From: CAVALG01 sp963589585
Lineage (GTDB): Bacteria; Bacillota; Clostridia; Oscillospirales; Acutalibacteraceae
Direction: 5' to 3'
Assembly (NCBI GenBank): GCA_963589585.1
Contig: CAVALG010000158.1
Location: 1-7,979 of the forward strand
DNA length: 7,979 nt
Made by a program: the position numbers and the translations under genes
The notes under the pieces: model-generated
Seen by the model: only the letters and a program-made list of their open reading frames with translations
What the model was told of the DNA's origin: nothing
Databases searched by the model: none
Part shown: positions 1 to 6,161 of the stretch, piece after piece
Position numbering within the stretch: position 1 is the first letter of the stretch
Layout of the letters: each line of letters begins with the position of its first letter

Positions 1-90
1 CCGCCTCGGTCGGTGCTTCTGCTGCGCGTCAGGTGTCCACCGGACACCCGCACCCTCGTCAGATGGAGGCAAGGGGGTTGTATATGCCAC

Positions 91-127
91 AAAACCGCAA
101 ACAGACGGTAATCTGTACTTTCCGTCT
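91..127 (-). terminator. Possible intrinsic terminator of dnaA, inside element A
   Basis: On the minus strand an AGACGG/CCGTCT stem (122-127 with 103-108) encloses a 13-nt loop and is followed by TGTTTGCGGTTTTG. The T tract is interrupted, so termination may be weak. The same motif with a long T run forms the better terminator at 2168-2205. This is the first plausible stop signal after the dnaA stop codon, and it belongs to the repeat rather than to unique sequence. Confidence 0.4.
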
Positions 128-151
128 ATTCTTTATCTTACTTTAATCACA

Positions 152-186
152 TCTAAAATCTAAAATCTAATGTCTAGCGTCTAATC
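152..186. repeat. TCTA heptad array, 5 units
   Basis: TCTA occurs at 152, 159, 166, 173 and 180, an exact 7-bp period. The three variable bases in successive units are AAA, AAA, ATG, GCG and ATC. The last unit ends at 186 and the dnaA stop codon occupies 187-189, so the array touches the gene with no spacer. Confidence 0.9.
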
Positions 187-1506
187 TTATCTCTGCAAAT
201 TTTTAATAATATCTTCAACCAAATTGCGCTGCTGTTCGTTCTGTTCTAACTTTTTCTTAACCTTATCTATTGTATAAAGCACGGTAGAGTGGTCTTTGCC
301 GAAAAGGCGGCCTATTTCTTTATATTTCATCTGCGAAATTTCGCGGATAATATACATTGAAACCTGCCTTGCGTAAACAATTTCCTGCGTTTTACGCTTA
401 GAGAATATATCTTCTTTTGAAACGCCGAAAGTGCGCGAAACTTCCGAAATTACCTCGTCAATCGTTAACGGGTCTTCGCGTTCTTCATTTATAAGGTCCT
501 TAATAAAATTTTTAATAACCGTTTCGTTTACCGGCTTGCCCTTTTGCATATCCACATAAAATTTAGCCTTTTTAACAATGCCCTCTAACTGGCGTGAATT
601 CATCTTTATCTGCTCGGCTATGTAATAGGTGATATTTTCGGGCAGTTCTATGTTAACCTCGCGCGCTTTTTTATGAATTATACCTACACGGGTTTCAAAA
701 TCCGGCGGTTCGACATCCGCCATAACGCCCGATTCAAAACGGTTTCTTATCCTGTCGTTAAGCGTGGCGATTTCTTTCGGCGGACGGTCGGAAGTGAATA
801 CAATCTGCTTATTTTCGTTATAAAGCACATTAAAAGTATTAAATATTTCCTCCTGCGTAGAGGTTTTACCGGCGATAAACTGAATATCGTCAATAAGCAG
901 CACATCAACGGTGCGGAATTTTTGGTGGAACAGGCTGATTGTGCCGTTATGAAGCGATTCTATAAAAGCGTTGGTAAATTCCTCACAACAAATAAACTCA
1001 ACCTTTTTTTGCGGATATTTGCGGTTTATATGATTTTTTATTGCAAGCAAAAGGTGGGTTTTGCCGACACCCGAATTGCCGTAAATAAAAAGAGGATTAT
1101 ATGTTCCGCCGGGGTTTTCGGCAACCGACAGACTTATTGCGTGCGCAAAGCGGTTGGAATTACCCACAACATAGTTATCAAAGGTGTAAAGGGAAGAAAA
1201 TTCAAGCGGTTCGTTATATTGCGGATTTTCGGTAGGAATTTCAACCGGCTCGTCCACCGATACAAAAATCTCGATTTTAAGGTCAAGCCCCGAAACCGAT
1301 TTAACGCATTTTTCAAGCACCGGCATAAAGTTAGATTCAACAACATCCTTTTTAAAGGGTGTGTAAATGCTTAAAAGCAGCGTGTCATTACTCATCTTAA
1401 CCGGCACAAGGTCCTTTATCCAAGTGTTGTAACTTACATCCGAAATCATTGTTTTACATTCTTCGCAAACTGAAGACCAAAGGTCCTGCAACGAATTGAA
1501 TCCCAT
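187..1506 (-). CDS. dnaA: Chromosomal replication initiator protein DnaA
   Basis: DnaA is the AAA+ ATPase that binds DnaA boxes at oriC, unwinds the origin and helps load the replicative helicase. The protein has 439 residues, normal for the family. Domain I is about 1-80, with conserved Trp10 and Trp29, followed by a short linker. The AAA+ core has Walker A GNSGVGKT (143-150), Walker B LLIDD (203-207), sensor 1 FTSD (237-240), the arginine-rich box RIRNRF (252-257) and sensor 2 around Arg305. The C-terminal DNA-binding domain, about 348-439, ends with the signature FGKDHSTV (402-409), one residue shorter than the usual FGGRDHTTV. The start at 1506 is preferred over an ATG at 1515, because AGAGG (1516-1520) lies 9 nt from the former and directly abuts the latter. 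It has its own promoter (1625-1653). The gene order is odd: a mannosidase lies upstream on the same strand. Confidence 0.97.
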   Translation of the reverse strand: MGFNSLQDLWSSVCEECKTMISDVSYNTWIKDLVPVKMSNDTLLLSIYTPFKKDVVESNFMPVLEKCVKSVSGLDLKIEIFVSVDEPVEIPTENPQYNEPLEFSSLYTFDNYVVGNSNRFAHAISLSVAENPGGTYNPLFIYGNSGVGKTHLLLAIKNHINRKYPQKKVEFICCEEFTNAFIESLHNGTISLFHQKFRTVDVLLIDDIQFIAGKTSTQEEIFNTFNVLYNENKQIVFTSDRPPKEIATLNDRIRNRFESGVMADVEPPDFETRVGIIHKKAREVNIELPENITYYIAEQIKMNSRQLEGIVKKAKFYVDMQKGKPVNETVIKNFIKDLINEEREDPLTIDEVISEVSRTFGVSKEDIFSKRKTQEIVYARQVSMYIIREISQMKYKEIGRLFGKDHSTVLYTIDKVKKKLEQNEQQRNLVEDIIKNLQR

Positions 1507-1531
1507 TTTGTTCATCCTCTTTTTTTATATT

Positions 1532-1540
1532 TTATACAGA
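1532..1540 (+). promoter_or_regulatory. DnaA-box-like site in the dnaA leader
   Basis: TTATACAGA differs at one position from the relaxed box TTWTNCACA. It lies in the transcribed leader of dnaA, 26 bp upstream of the chosen start codon. A single 8/9 match in AT-rich DNA can occur by chance, so this is only a candidate. Confidence 0.3.
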
Positions 1541-1607
1541 GGGTTTTAAAGCGCATTTAAGCCCTTTTCGGCGCCGCGCACATAAAAAATTATTCTACCC
1601 CAAATTA

Positions 1608-1616
1608 TTATCCATA
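1608..1616 (+). promoter_or_regulatory. DnaA-box-like site at the dnaA transcription start
   Basis: TTATCCATA differs at one position from the DnaA box TTATCCACA. It overlaps the start of the predicted transcript, just downstream of the -10 box at 1625-1630. DnaA bound here could repress its own promoter, as happens in other bacteria; that role is inferred from position only. Confidence 0.45.
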
Positions 1617-1624
1617 CATTAAAT

Positions 1625-1653
1625 ATTATAACACTGTGCGGCTGTTTTTGCAA
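1625..1653 (-). promoter_or_regulatory. Predicted sigma-A promoter of dnaA
   Basis: On the minus strand TTGCAA (1648-1653) and a perfect TATAAT (1625-1630) are 17 nt apart. The predicted transcript starts near 1618, giving a leader of about 110 nt before the dnaA start at 1506. The -35 box matches consensus at 4 of 6 positions. The nearest repeat unit starts about 20 bp upstream, at 1672. Confidence 0.65.
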
Positions 1654-1671
1654 CTAAAATATGCAACAATT

Positions 1672-1784
1672 TAGATATTAGATTGTGGATTTTAGATATT
1701 AGATTTTAGATATTAGACTGTGGGAACGGTAGTTCTGATAATAGACGCAAGCTAGATGCTAGACATTAGATTTTAGATATTAGA
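1672..1784. repeat. TAGA heptad arrays, left side of element B
   Basis: TAGA occurs at 1672, 1679, 1693, 1700, 1707 and 1714, all in one 7-bp register; the missing unit at 1686 reads TGGA. After a gap a further TAGA at 1742 is still in that register. A second array follows at 1753, 1760, 1767, 1774 and 1781. These are the reverse complement of the TCTA units on the right side. Confidence 0.88.
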
Positions 1785-1841
1785 CTGTGGTAATGGTAGT
1801 TTGATGATAAACGGTAAACTGTGATTACCGTCAGTTCTTCT

Positions 1842-1896
1842 CTCCCTCCGTCTTTGCCTACGGCAAAGCCACCTCCCTCATCAGATGGAGGCAAGG
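1842..1896. repeat. GC-rich double-hairpin module, element B left
   Basis: The module runs CTCCCTCCGTC, inner hairpin CTTTGCC-TAC-GGCAAAG (1852-1868), then CCACCTCCCTC, loop ATCAGAT, GGAGGCAAGG. The inner stem is 7 bp. The second, weaker stem pairs CCTCC with GGAGG around 1872-1891. It is inverted relative to the module at 1978-2032. Confidence 0.8.
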
Positions 1897-1930
1897 ACTT
1901 TATGCACACCGTAGAATTGCGGATGGACGG

Positions 1931-1950
1931 TAGACAGCGGTTGCTGTCTA
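1931..1950 (+). repeat. Hairpin in the centre of element B
   Basis: TAGACAGC (1931-1938) and GCTGTCTA (1943-1950) form a perfect 8-bp stem with a GGTT loop. It is followed on the plus strand by TCTTTT, so it could act as a weak terminator if the element is transcribed left to right. No promoter or gene requires that. Confidence 0.6.
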
Positions 1951-1977
1951 TCTTTTAACTGCCGTTATGCTGAACCT

Positions 1978-2032
1978 CTTGCCTCCCTCTGACGAGGGAG
2001 GTGGCACGGCTTTAGCCGTGACGGAGGGAGAG
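1978..2032. repeat. GC-rich double-hairpin module, element B right
   Basis: CCTCCCTC (1982-1989) and GAGGGAGG (1994-2001) form a perfect 8-bp stem with a TGAC loop. An inner hairpin follows, CACGGC-TTTA-GCCGTG (2005-2020), then GACGGAGGGAGAG. Outer parts match the module at 1842-1896 in inverted orientation, but the inner stem has an unrelated sequence. Confidence 0.82.
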
Positions 2033-2088
2033 AAAAAACCGACGGTAAGAACTATTAATCGTATATTATCAAACTACCGCTACCATAG

Positions 2089-2170
2089 TCTAATATCTAG
2101 CGTCTAATGTCTAACATCTAGATTACCACAGTCTAACATCTAAAATCTAATATCTAATATCTAAATTCTA
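2089..2170. repeat. TCTA heptad arrays, right side of element B
   Basis: TCTA occurs at 2089, 2096, 2103, 2110 and 2117, then, after an 11-bp segment GATTACCACAG, at 2132, 2139, 2146, 2153, 2160 and 2167. Within each array the spacing is exactly 7 bp. The variable triplets come from a small set: ATA, GCG, ATG, ACA, AAA and AAT. Confidence 0.92.
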
Positions 2171-2205
2171 AAAAAACAGGCGGTAAGCGAACCTACCGTC
2201 TGTTT
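2168..2205 (-). terminator. Intrinsic terminator of the alpha-mannosidase gene
   Basis: On the minus strand AAACAGACGGTA (2194-2205) pairs with TACCGCCTGTTT (2174-2185), a 12-bp stem with one mismatch and an 8-nt loop, followed by a run of seven T. It lies 35 bp past the mannosidase stop codon. A smaller GC hairpin at 2215-2239 (TGTGC, GCGGC, GAT loop, GCCGC, GCGCA) sits between stop codon and terminator. The CAGACGGTA motif recurs inside the neighbouring repeats. Confidence 0.85.
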
Positions 2206-2239
2206 CGGGTTTTGTGTGCTGCGGCGATGCCGCGGCGCA

Positions 2240-5200
2240 TTATTTTAATATAAATTTAAGGGTTACAATCTCAAAATTTTTAACGGGAACGGTAACCGAA
2301 GTTCCTGCCTGAGCCAATTCTTCAAGTTCGTTTTCCATCATATCGCAAAGCATACATTTTTTAAACTTAAAGCCGGTATTAAGTGTGACCGCCGTTTTGC
2401 CGTTGTACGCCTCGTAAAGCCTTACAATCAAATCGCCGCTCTCCTCGGCGCGCTTAACGGTGTCGATTATCACACTTTCCCTGTCGCACGAAATTAAGCT
2501 GAAAGTATCGGGCAGGCTGCCGCTTCTTTGGCTCTCGATTTCACGGGAAATAATGGGCTGATTAAGCTCAAACGCGCGTTTCACGGTCTGTCCCTCACGG
2601 TATCCGCCGATGTGCGGCAGAAGCGAATATGTAAATAAGTGGCGTCCCTGGTCGGCGTTTTCGTTCGGGTATGTGCCGCATTTAAGCAGGGTAAGGGTCA
2701 TAGTGCTGCCTAAGGTGCTGTAGCCGTACTTGCAGTCATTAAGCAGGCTGACGCCGTATCCGCTTTCGGAAATATCCGCCCATTTATGTGCGCAAACCTC
2801 AAATTTTGCGGCTTCCCAACTTGTGTTTTCGTGGGTCGGGCGTTCGGTATTGCCGAACTGAATTTCATATGTCGCGCGCGAAGAATTGATGTCAAACGGG
2901 AACGCGGTCTTTAAAATCTGGTGATGTTCGTGCCAGTCAATCTCGGTTTCAAAATCAATCCGCTCTGCGGTGTTGTAGCACCAAATCGTTTGAGTAATGG
3001 TTGACGAGCGGTATTTTCTTACAATTTTAACGCCTGCACGGTCGCCGTCAAATACAGGTTCAATCAATTCCGCTTCGTCAAGCACCCATTTTTTATCCTT
3101 ATAATAATTGCTTATTTCCCAGTTATCGTAAGCACGGGGAAAGTCCTCAAACACCTGTAATTCGTTGCCGAATTCGCCCTGCTTTAAAACCTCACGGTCG
3201 GCTCGCTTATCGTAAATTGAAGAAATCCTGCCTGACGGGTCAATCGCTATTACATAATAATCGTTTTCGATTTTTTCGCGCGTAGCCGCAACTTTACGGG
3301 ACGGTTTCAGTTTTGAAACAACGCGCCAGCCGTATGCCGGAATTTCGCCCGTTTCGACCGTTACACCCTTAACTTTAACGGTGCCGCAGCGCGCAAAACC
3401 CAATGGGTTAAAGCAAATTACGCCGCCGCTTGTTTTGATATTTGCCGCTATAGCGTCAATTTTATTATTGATTATTTCACCAAGCGTTTCGCTCACTTTT
3501 GCATAATCCTTGTCGCTGCGGTCATAAACCGCCTCGATTGACGAGCCGGGGATTATATCGTGGAATTGGTTAAGCGCAATAATTTCCGAACTGCCGTCAA
3601 GTTCCGTTTTGGGGTATTTTCCGCCGCAAAGCATAGCGTGCGCGGACGAAAGCCACTCGGCATTGTGCAGCATAAACTCCGAACGGCGGTTGTTCTTTTT
3701 GTTTTTAGCCATAGAGGTGTATGTTCCCCTGTGGTATTCAAGGTAGAGTTCGCCCACCCAGCGCGGTGTTCTTTTAAGTTCGCGCGCATTTTCTTCAAAA
3801 TTCTTCTCAACCTTGTCAAGGTGTTCGCCCACAAAGGTCATACGGGTTACGGGCATACCCGGCATACCGTAAGCGGTGCGGCGTTGTTGCTCGATTTGTT
3901 CACGGGTAGGACCGCCGCCGCCGTCACTGTGCCCGAAGGAGTTAATAACGCAGTTGTTAAATTCTTTTTCGTGGTAACGGTTCCAGGTGCCATATATATG
4001 GTCGGGGCTTGTGTTTGCGCCGTAGGCTGCGCCCGGCCACGGCTTTTGCCCGTACGCACCGCCCTGTGCCGTTAAGAAATTGGTAAATATCTCGGTGCCG
4101 TCAATTCCGCGCCACATAAAGGTGTCGCAGGGCATAACATTGGTTTCGTTCCAACTGATTTTTGAGGTTACAAAACGGTCAACACCGCTCTTTTTAAGAA
4201 TCTGCGGCATTGCGGCGCTGTAGCCGAACACATCGGGCAGCCATAAAATATGGCTGTCAATTCCGAATTCGTCCTTAATAAATTTTTTACCCAGCAAAAG
4301 CTGGCGCACCATACTTTCGCCGCTTATTAGGTTGCAGTCGGGTTCAAGCCACATTGCGCCCTCAATTTCCCAACGGCCCTCGGCAACGCGTTTTTTGATT
4401 TCTTCGTACACTTCGGGTGCGTTTTCTTTTACATATTTATATAACTGCGGCTGTGACGACATAAATTTATATTCTGGGTACTCGCGCATAAGCGCCAACG
4501 CCGTTGCAAAGCTGCGCACAGTCTTTTCTGCGGTCTGCTCCAAAGTCCAAAGCCACGCAACATCAATATGCGTTGTGCCTATACAGTCAACCGTTATATC
4601 GTTATTTCTGCCGCAAAGCCCGTTATAATATTCGCGCTTTAAATATTCGCTTGCCGCCGCAATCCCCTCGTAATACTCCTCATCATACGGGGTGCGCATA
4701 GGCAAAAGATTTACCGCCCTGTCAAGCACGGTGCGTGTGAAGGTGTAATGCTCGCTCCACTCGCCGTAAACTTCAAGCGCGTCAAACGGCAGTTTTATAT
4801 CATAATAAAGGTCGGTTATGCGCTCGTCCTCAATGCGCAGTTCGGGGATGAATACCGTATTTTCGTGGAAAAGCCCCGAATAAAAGTATACATAAACCGA
4901 ATATTTTGTACCCGATTTAAGCGCAACCTCGCGGTGGTTTATATCAATTCCCTGCGCGGTTTTTCCGTTAAGATATACAAGCGCCTGCGGATTGCTTGCG
5001 TCCCAATCCGAACTTAAACGGCTTGTTGATATGTAAAGGAACGGTTTTTTGTGCGCCTCAAACTCCGGCGTTTCCACCGTAAAGCGGAACCAGAAATGCT
5101 TGTCGTATCCGCCTATAAATTCCCCCGAATCGTAGTCGCGCCAACCCTCTTTCGGAAATTGGTCGTCGGTTTTGTAGCCGCATTCCGCAACCTGAATATT

Positions 5201-5287
5201 GCCGATTTTTGCGCTTTTTACAATGCGCTGCGAACCGAGCCGCTCAATAACGCCCCGAATTTTATCGGTAATAAAATCATTGGTCAT
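2240..5287 (-). CDS. GH38 alpha-mannosidase (cytosolic Ams1/MAN2C1 type)
   Basis: A retaining, zinc-dependent alpha-mannosidase that removes mannose from oligosaccharides, probably free N-glycan fragments in the cytoplasm; no signal peptide is seen. The 1015 residues fit the long cytosolic class. In order: an N-terminal beta-rich domain (about 1-225), the GH38 catalytic domain (about 230-510) with HIDVAWLW at 240-247, a helical middle domain (about 515-610) and the beta-sandwich C-terminal region (about 670-1010). By comparison with characterised GH38 enzymes, the zinc ligands should be His240, Asp242, Asp352 (also the nucleophile, in LPDVFGYS) and His519 (EYHRGTYTS). Asp455 in FGHSDGGGGPT is the likely acid/base. 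All are intact. The start at 5287 is chosen because AAAGGAG (5296-5302) lies 8 nt upstream; the longer frame to 5344 begins upstream of the predicted transcript start. It is a single-gene unit, with promoter at 5326-5354 and terminator at 2168-2205. Linkage specificity cannot be read from sequence. Confidence 0.95.
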   Translation of the reverse strand: MTNDFITDKIRGVIERLGSQRIVKSAKIGNIQVAECGYKTDDQFPKEGWRDYDSGEFIGGYDKHFWFRFTVETPEFEAHKKPFLYISTSRLSSDWDASNPQALVYLNGKTAQGIDINHREVALKSGTKYSVYVYFYSGLFHENTVFIPELRIEDERITDLYYDIKLPFDALEVYGEWSEHYTFTRTVLDRAVNLLPMRTPYDEEYYEGIAAASEYLKREYYNGLCGRNNDITVDCIGTTHIDVAWLWTLEQTAEKTVRSFATALALMREYPEYKFMSSQPQLYKYVKENAPEVYEEIKKRVAEGRWEIEGAMWLEPDCNLISGESMVRQLLLGKKFIKDEFGIDSHILWLPDVFGYSAAMPQILKKSGVDRFVTSKISWNETNVMPCDTFMWRGIDGTEIFTNFLTAQGGAYGQKPWPGAAYGANTSPDHIYGTWNRYHEKEFNNCVINSFGHSDGGGGPTREQIEQQRRTAYGMPGMPVTRMTFVGEHLDKVEKNFEENARELKRTPRWVGELYLEYHRGTYTSMAKNKKNNRRSEFMLHNAEWLSSAHAMLCGGKYPKTELDGSSEIIALNQFHDIIPGSSIEAVYDRSDKDYAKVSETLGEIINNKIDAIAANIKTSGGVICFNPLGFARCGTVKVKGVTVETGEIPAYGWRVVSKLKPSRKVAATREKIENDYYVIAIDPSGRISSIYDKRADREVLKQGEFGNELQVFEDFPRAYDNWEISNYYKDKKWVLDEAELIEPVFDGDRAGVKIVRKYRSSTITQTIWCYNTAERIDFETEIDWHEHHQILKTAFPFDINSSRATYEIQFGNTERPTHENTSWEAAKFEVCAHKWADISESGYGVSLLNDCKYGYSTLGSTMTLTLLKCGTYPNENADQGRHLFTYSLLPHIGGYREGQTVKRAFELNQPIISREIESQRSGSLPDTFSLISCDRESVIIDTVKRAEESGDLIVRLYEAYNGKTAVTLNTGFKFKKCMLCDMMENELEELAQAGTSVTVPVKNFEIVTLKFILK

Positions 5288-5325
5288 ATTGCCGTCTCCT
5301 TTCAGTGATTTGATATCCGGCTTTG

Positions 5326-5354
5326 ATTTTACCAAAATAAACACCCTCTGTCAA
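5326..5354 (-). promoter_or_regulatory. Predicted sigma-A promoter of the alpha-mannosidase gene
   Basis: On the minus strand TTGACA (5349-5354, perfect) and TAAAAT (5326-5331, 5 of 6) are 17 nt apart. Transcription would start near 5319, about 32 nt before the start codon at 5287. This places the alternative ATG at 5344 inside the promoter and rules it out. Confidence 0.8.
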
Positions 5355-5380
5355 TTGGTTTTCGGGCTAAAATATGCATT

Positions 5381-5390
5381 TTTGCGCAAA
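5381..5390. promoter_or_regulatory. Palindrome between two divergent promoters
   Basis: TTTGCGCAAA is a perfect 10-bp palindrome between the two -35 boxes (5354 and 5398). The position suits an operator that could act on both promoters. It is short and matches no operator I can name, so the role is a guess. Confidence 0.25.
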
Positions 5391-5397
5391 TAAGCGA

Positions 5398-5426
5398 TTG
5401 ACAATTTAAAAATGTTTGTTTATAAT
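5398..5426 (+). promoter_or_regulatory. Perfect-consensus sigma-A promoter for the membrane protein/signal peptidase operon
   Basis: TTGACA (5398-5403) and TATAAT (5421-5426) are separated by exactly 17 nt, so both hexamers and the spacer equal the consensus. The DNA just downstream is pure A/T (TATAATATATATATTAAA). Transcription should start near 5433, about 32 nt before the TTG start at 5465. It predicts strong constitutive expression unless a repressor acts. Confidence 0.88.
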
Positions 5427-5464
5427 ATATATATTAAATGTATCCATAGAGGGGATTTGATTTT

Positions 5465-6085
5465 TTGAAAGAACTGATGAAGCCCGAAAAGCGTATCCGT
5501 ATTGTGAATTTCACAACCGCTGCGCTTATGTTTATTTTTATAGCCCTTATGTTTGTAAAGGATTATTCTTTTGTTAATCCCGAAACGGGCAAAACCGTTC
5601 GTATGTCGCTTATTCAATACCTTATGTTCCCGCTTGAATACGACCCGTCAAATGCGGTATATACAGGTATTCCTTTTAAAACATATCTTGAAGATACGCT
5701 TACAAAGTATTCTAGTATGGTAGGCACTTCCGATTGGATAAACACCGTTGTCCGCGTTCCTGCGTGGATGTTCTTTTCGGGTCTTGTCGGCGGCGTGCTT
5801 TGTGTAATCTTTAACAAGAAAAACGGCGGCGCTTATATTCTTCCGGTATTTTGGTGCCTGTTCGGTCTTATAGGCTACCCGTTCAGCGAATATCTTAAAC
5901 TCGGCGGACTGTACTGGGTTCGCTACGCATATATTATAGTTGTTTCGGTTTTGGTTTTCGGCAACATTGCGCTTTGCATAAAAGAAGCCAAAGCGAAGAA
6001 GAAAGAAATTAAGCGTTTAGATGACGAAAGAGCCGAGCGTTGGGCGCGTGAACGCGCAGAGCGTGAAACGGCAAAAGAGTCATAA
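5465..6085 (+). CDS. Four-helix membrane protein of unknown function
   Basis: I do not recognise this 206-residue protein. Four hydrophobic segments are visible at about 13-31, 98-116, 122-140 and 150-172. The basic N-terminus and basic loop NKKN (117-120) predict both ends inside the cell and one large outside loop (about 33-97). The C-terminal tail (173-206) is highly charged, with repeated RAER/ARER blocks that suggest a short helix or coiled coil. The start is TTG at 5465, because GAGGGG (5449-5454) lies 10 nt upstream; the in-frame ATG at 5477 would be 22 nt away. It is the first gene after a perfect promoter, with 76 bp and no clear terminator before the signal peptidase gene, so the two are probably co-transcribed. 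It has no cleavable signal peptide of its own that I can see. Confidence 0.85.
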   Translation: MKELMKPEKRIRIVNFTTAALMFIFIALMFVKDYSFVNPETGKTVRMSLIQYLMFPLEYDPSNAVYTGIPFKTYLEDTLTKYSSMVGTSDWINTVVRVPAWMFFSGLVGGVLCVIFNKKNGGAYILPVFWCLFGLIGYPFSEYLKLGGLYWVRYAYIIVVSVLVFGNIALCIKEAKAKKKEIKRLDDERAERWARERAERETAKES

Positions 6086-6161
6086 AGCCCCGATTTTTAT
6101 AAGGGAAGCCTCTTAAGACCCGGCGCACACGCTCTAAAGTAAAATTTCGGAGGATGTACCG

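Larger units (their letters stand above)
1..186. repeat. Element A: right part of a composite structured repeat (partial at window edge)
   Basis: This non-coding stretch downstream of dnaA carries the same parts, in the same order, as the complete elements further right. At 19-77 there is a GC-rich module with a 7-bp hairpin (GGTGTCC at 32-38, GGACACC at 42-48, loop ACC) followed by the conserved end CTCGTCAGATGGAGGCAAGG. At about 100-150 there is an A/T-rich arm containing the ACAGACGGTA motif, and at 152-186 a TCTA heptad array. The reverse complement of 19-77 matches the module at 7122-7165 closely. The left half lies outside the window. No gene is seen here. Confidence 0.75.
1672..2170. 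repeat. Element B: complete composite inverted repeat between dnaA and the mannosidase gene
   Basis: This is the most complete copy, and it is symmetric about its middle. From outside in: heptad arrays (1672-1784 and 2089-2170), A/T-rich arms of equal length (about 1785-1841 and 2032-2088) that align with each other as inverted repeats, GC-rich double-hairpin modules (1842-1896 and 1978-2032) in opposite orientation, and a central spacer with a hairpin at 1931-1950. Each side has two heptad arrays separated by a CTGTGG- or ACCACAG-type segment, which suggests one copy nested in the end of another. There is no coding potential. It fills most of the 733-bp gap between the two genes, and its right edge meets the mannosidase terminator. 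Confidence 0.85.

Noticed and set aside
152..186. CRISPR array suggested by evenly spaced repeats
   Set aside because: The unit is only 7 bp with a 3-bp variable part; there are no 20-40 bp repeats, no unique spacers and no cas genes.
673..1374. 233-residue plus-strand frame inside dnaA
   Set aside because: It is antisense to the AAA+ domain of a certain dnaA and shows no family motif.
1672..1717. DnaA-trio motif of the origin unwinding region
   Set aside because: DnaA-trios repeat every 3 bases; here TAG recurs every 7 bases, and the same arrays occur far from dnaA.
1672..2170. Complete insertion sequence
   Set aside because: No frame encodes a transposase and no perfect terminal inverted repeat is present; the element is at most non-autonomous.
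5288..5344. Longer N-terminus of the mannosidase from the ATG at 5344
   Set aside because: That ATG lies between the -35 and -10 boxes, upstream of the predicted transcript start, and lacks a ribosome binding site; 5287 has a strong one.
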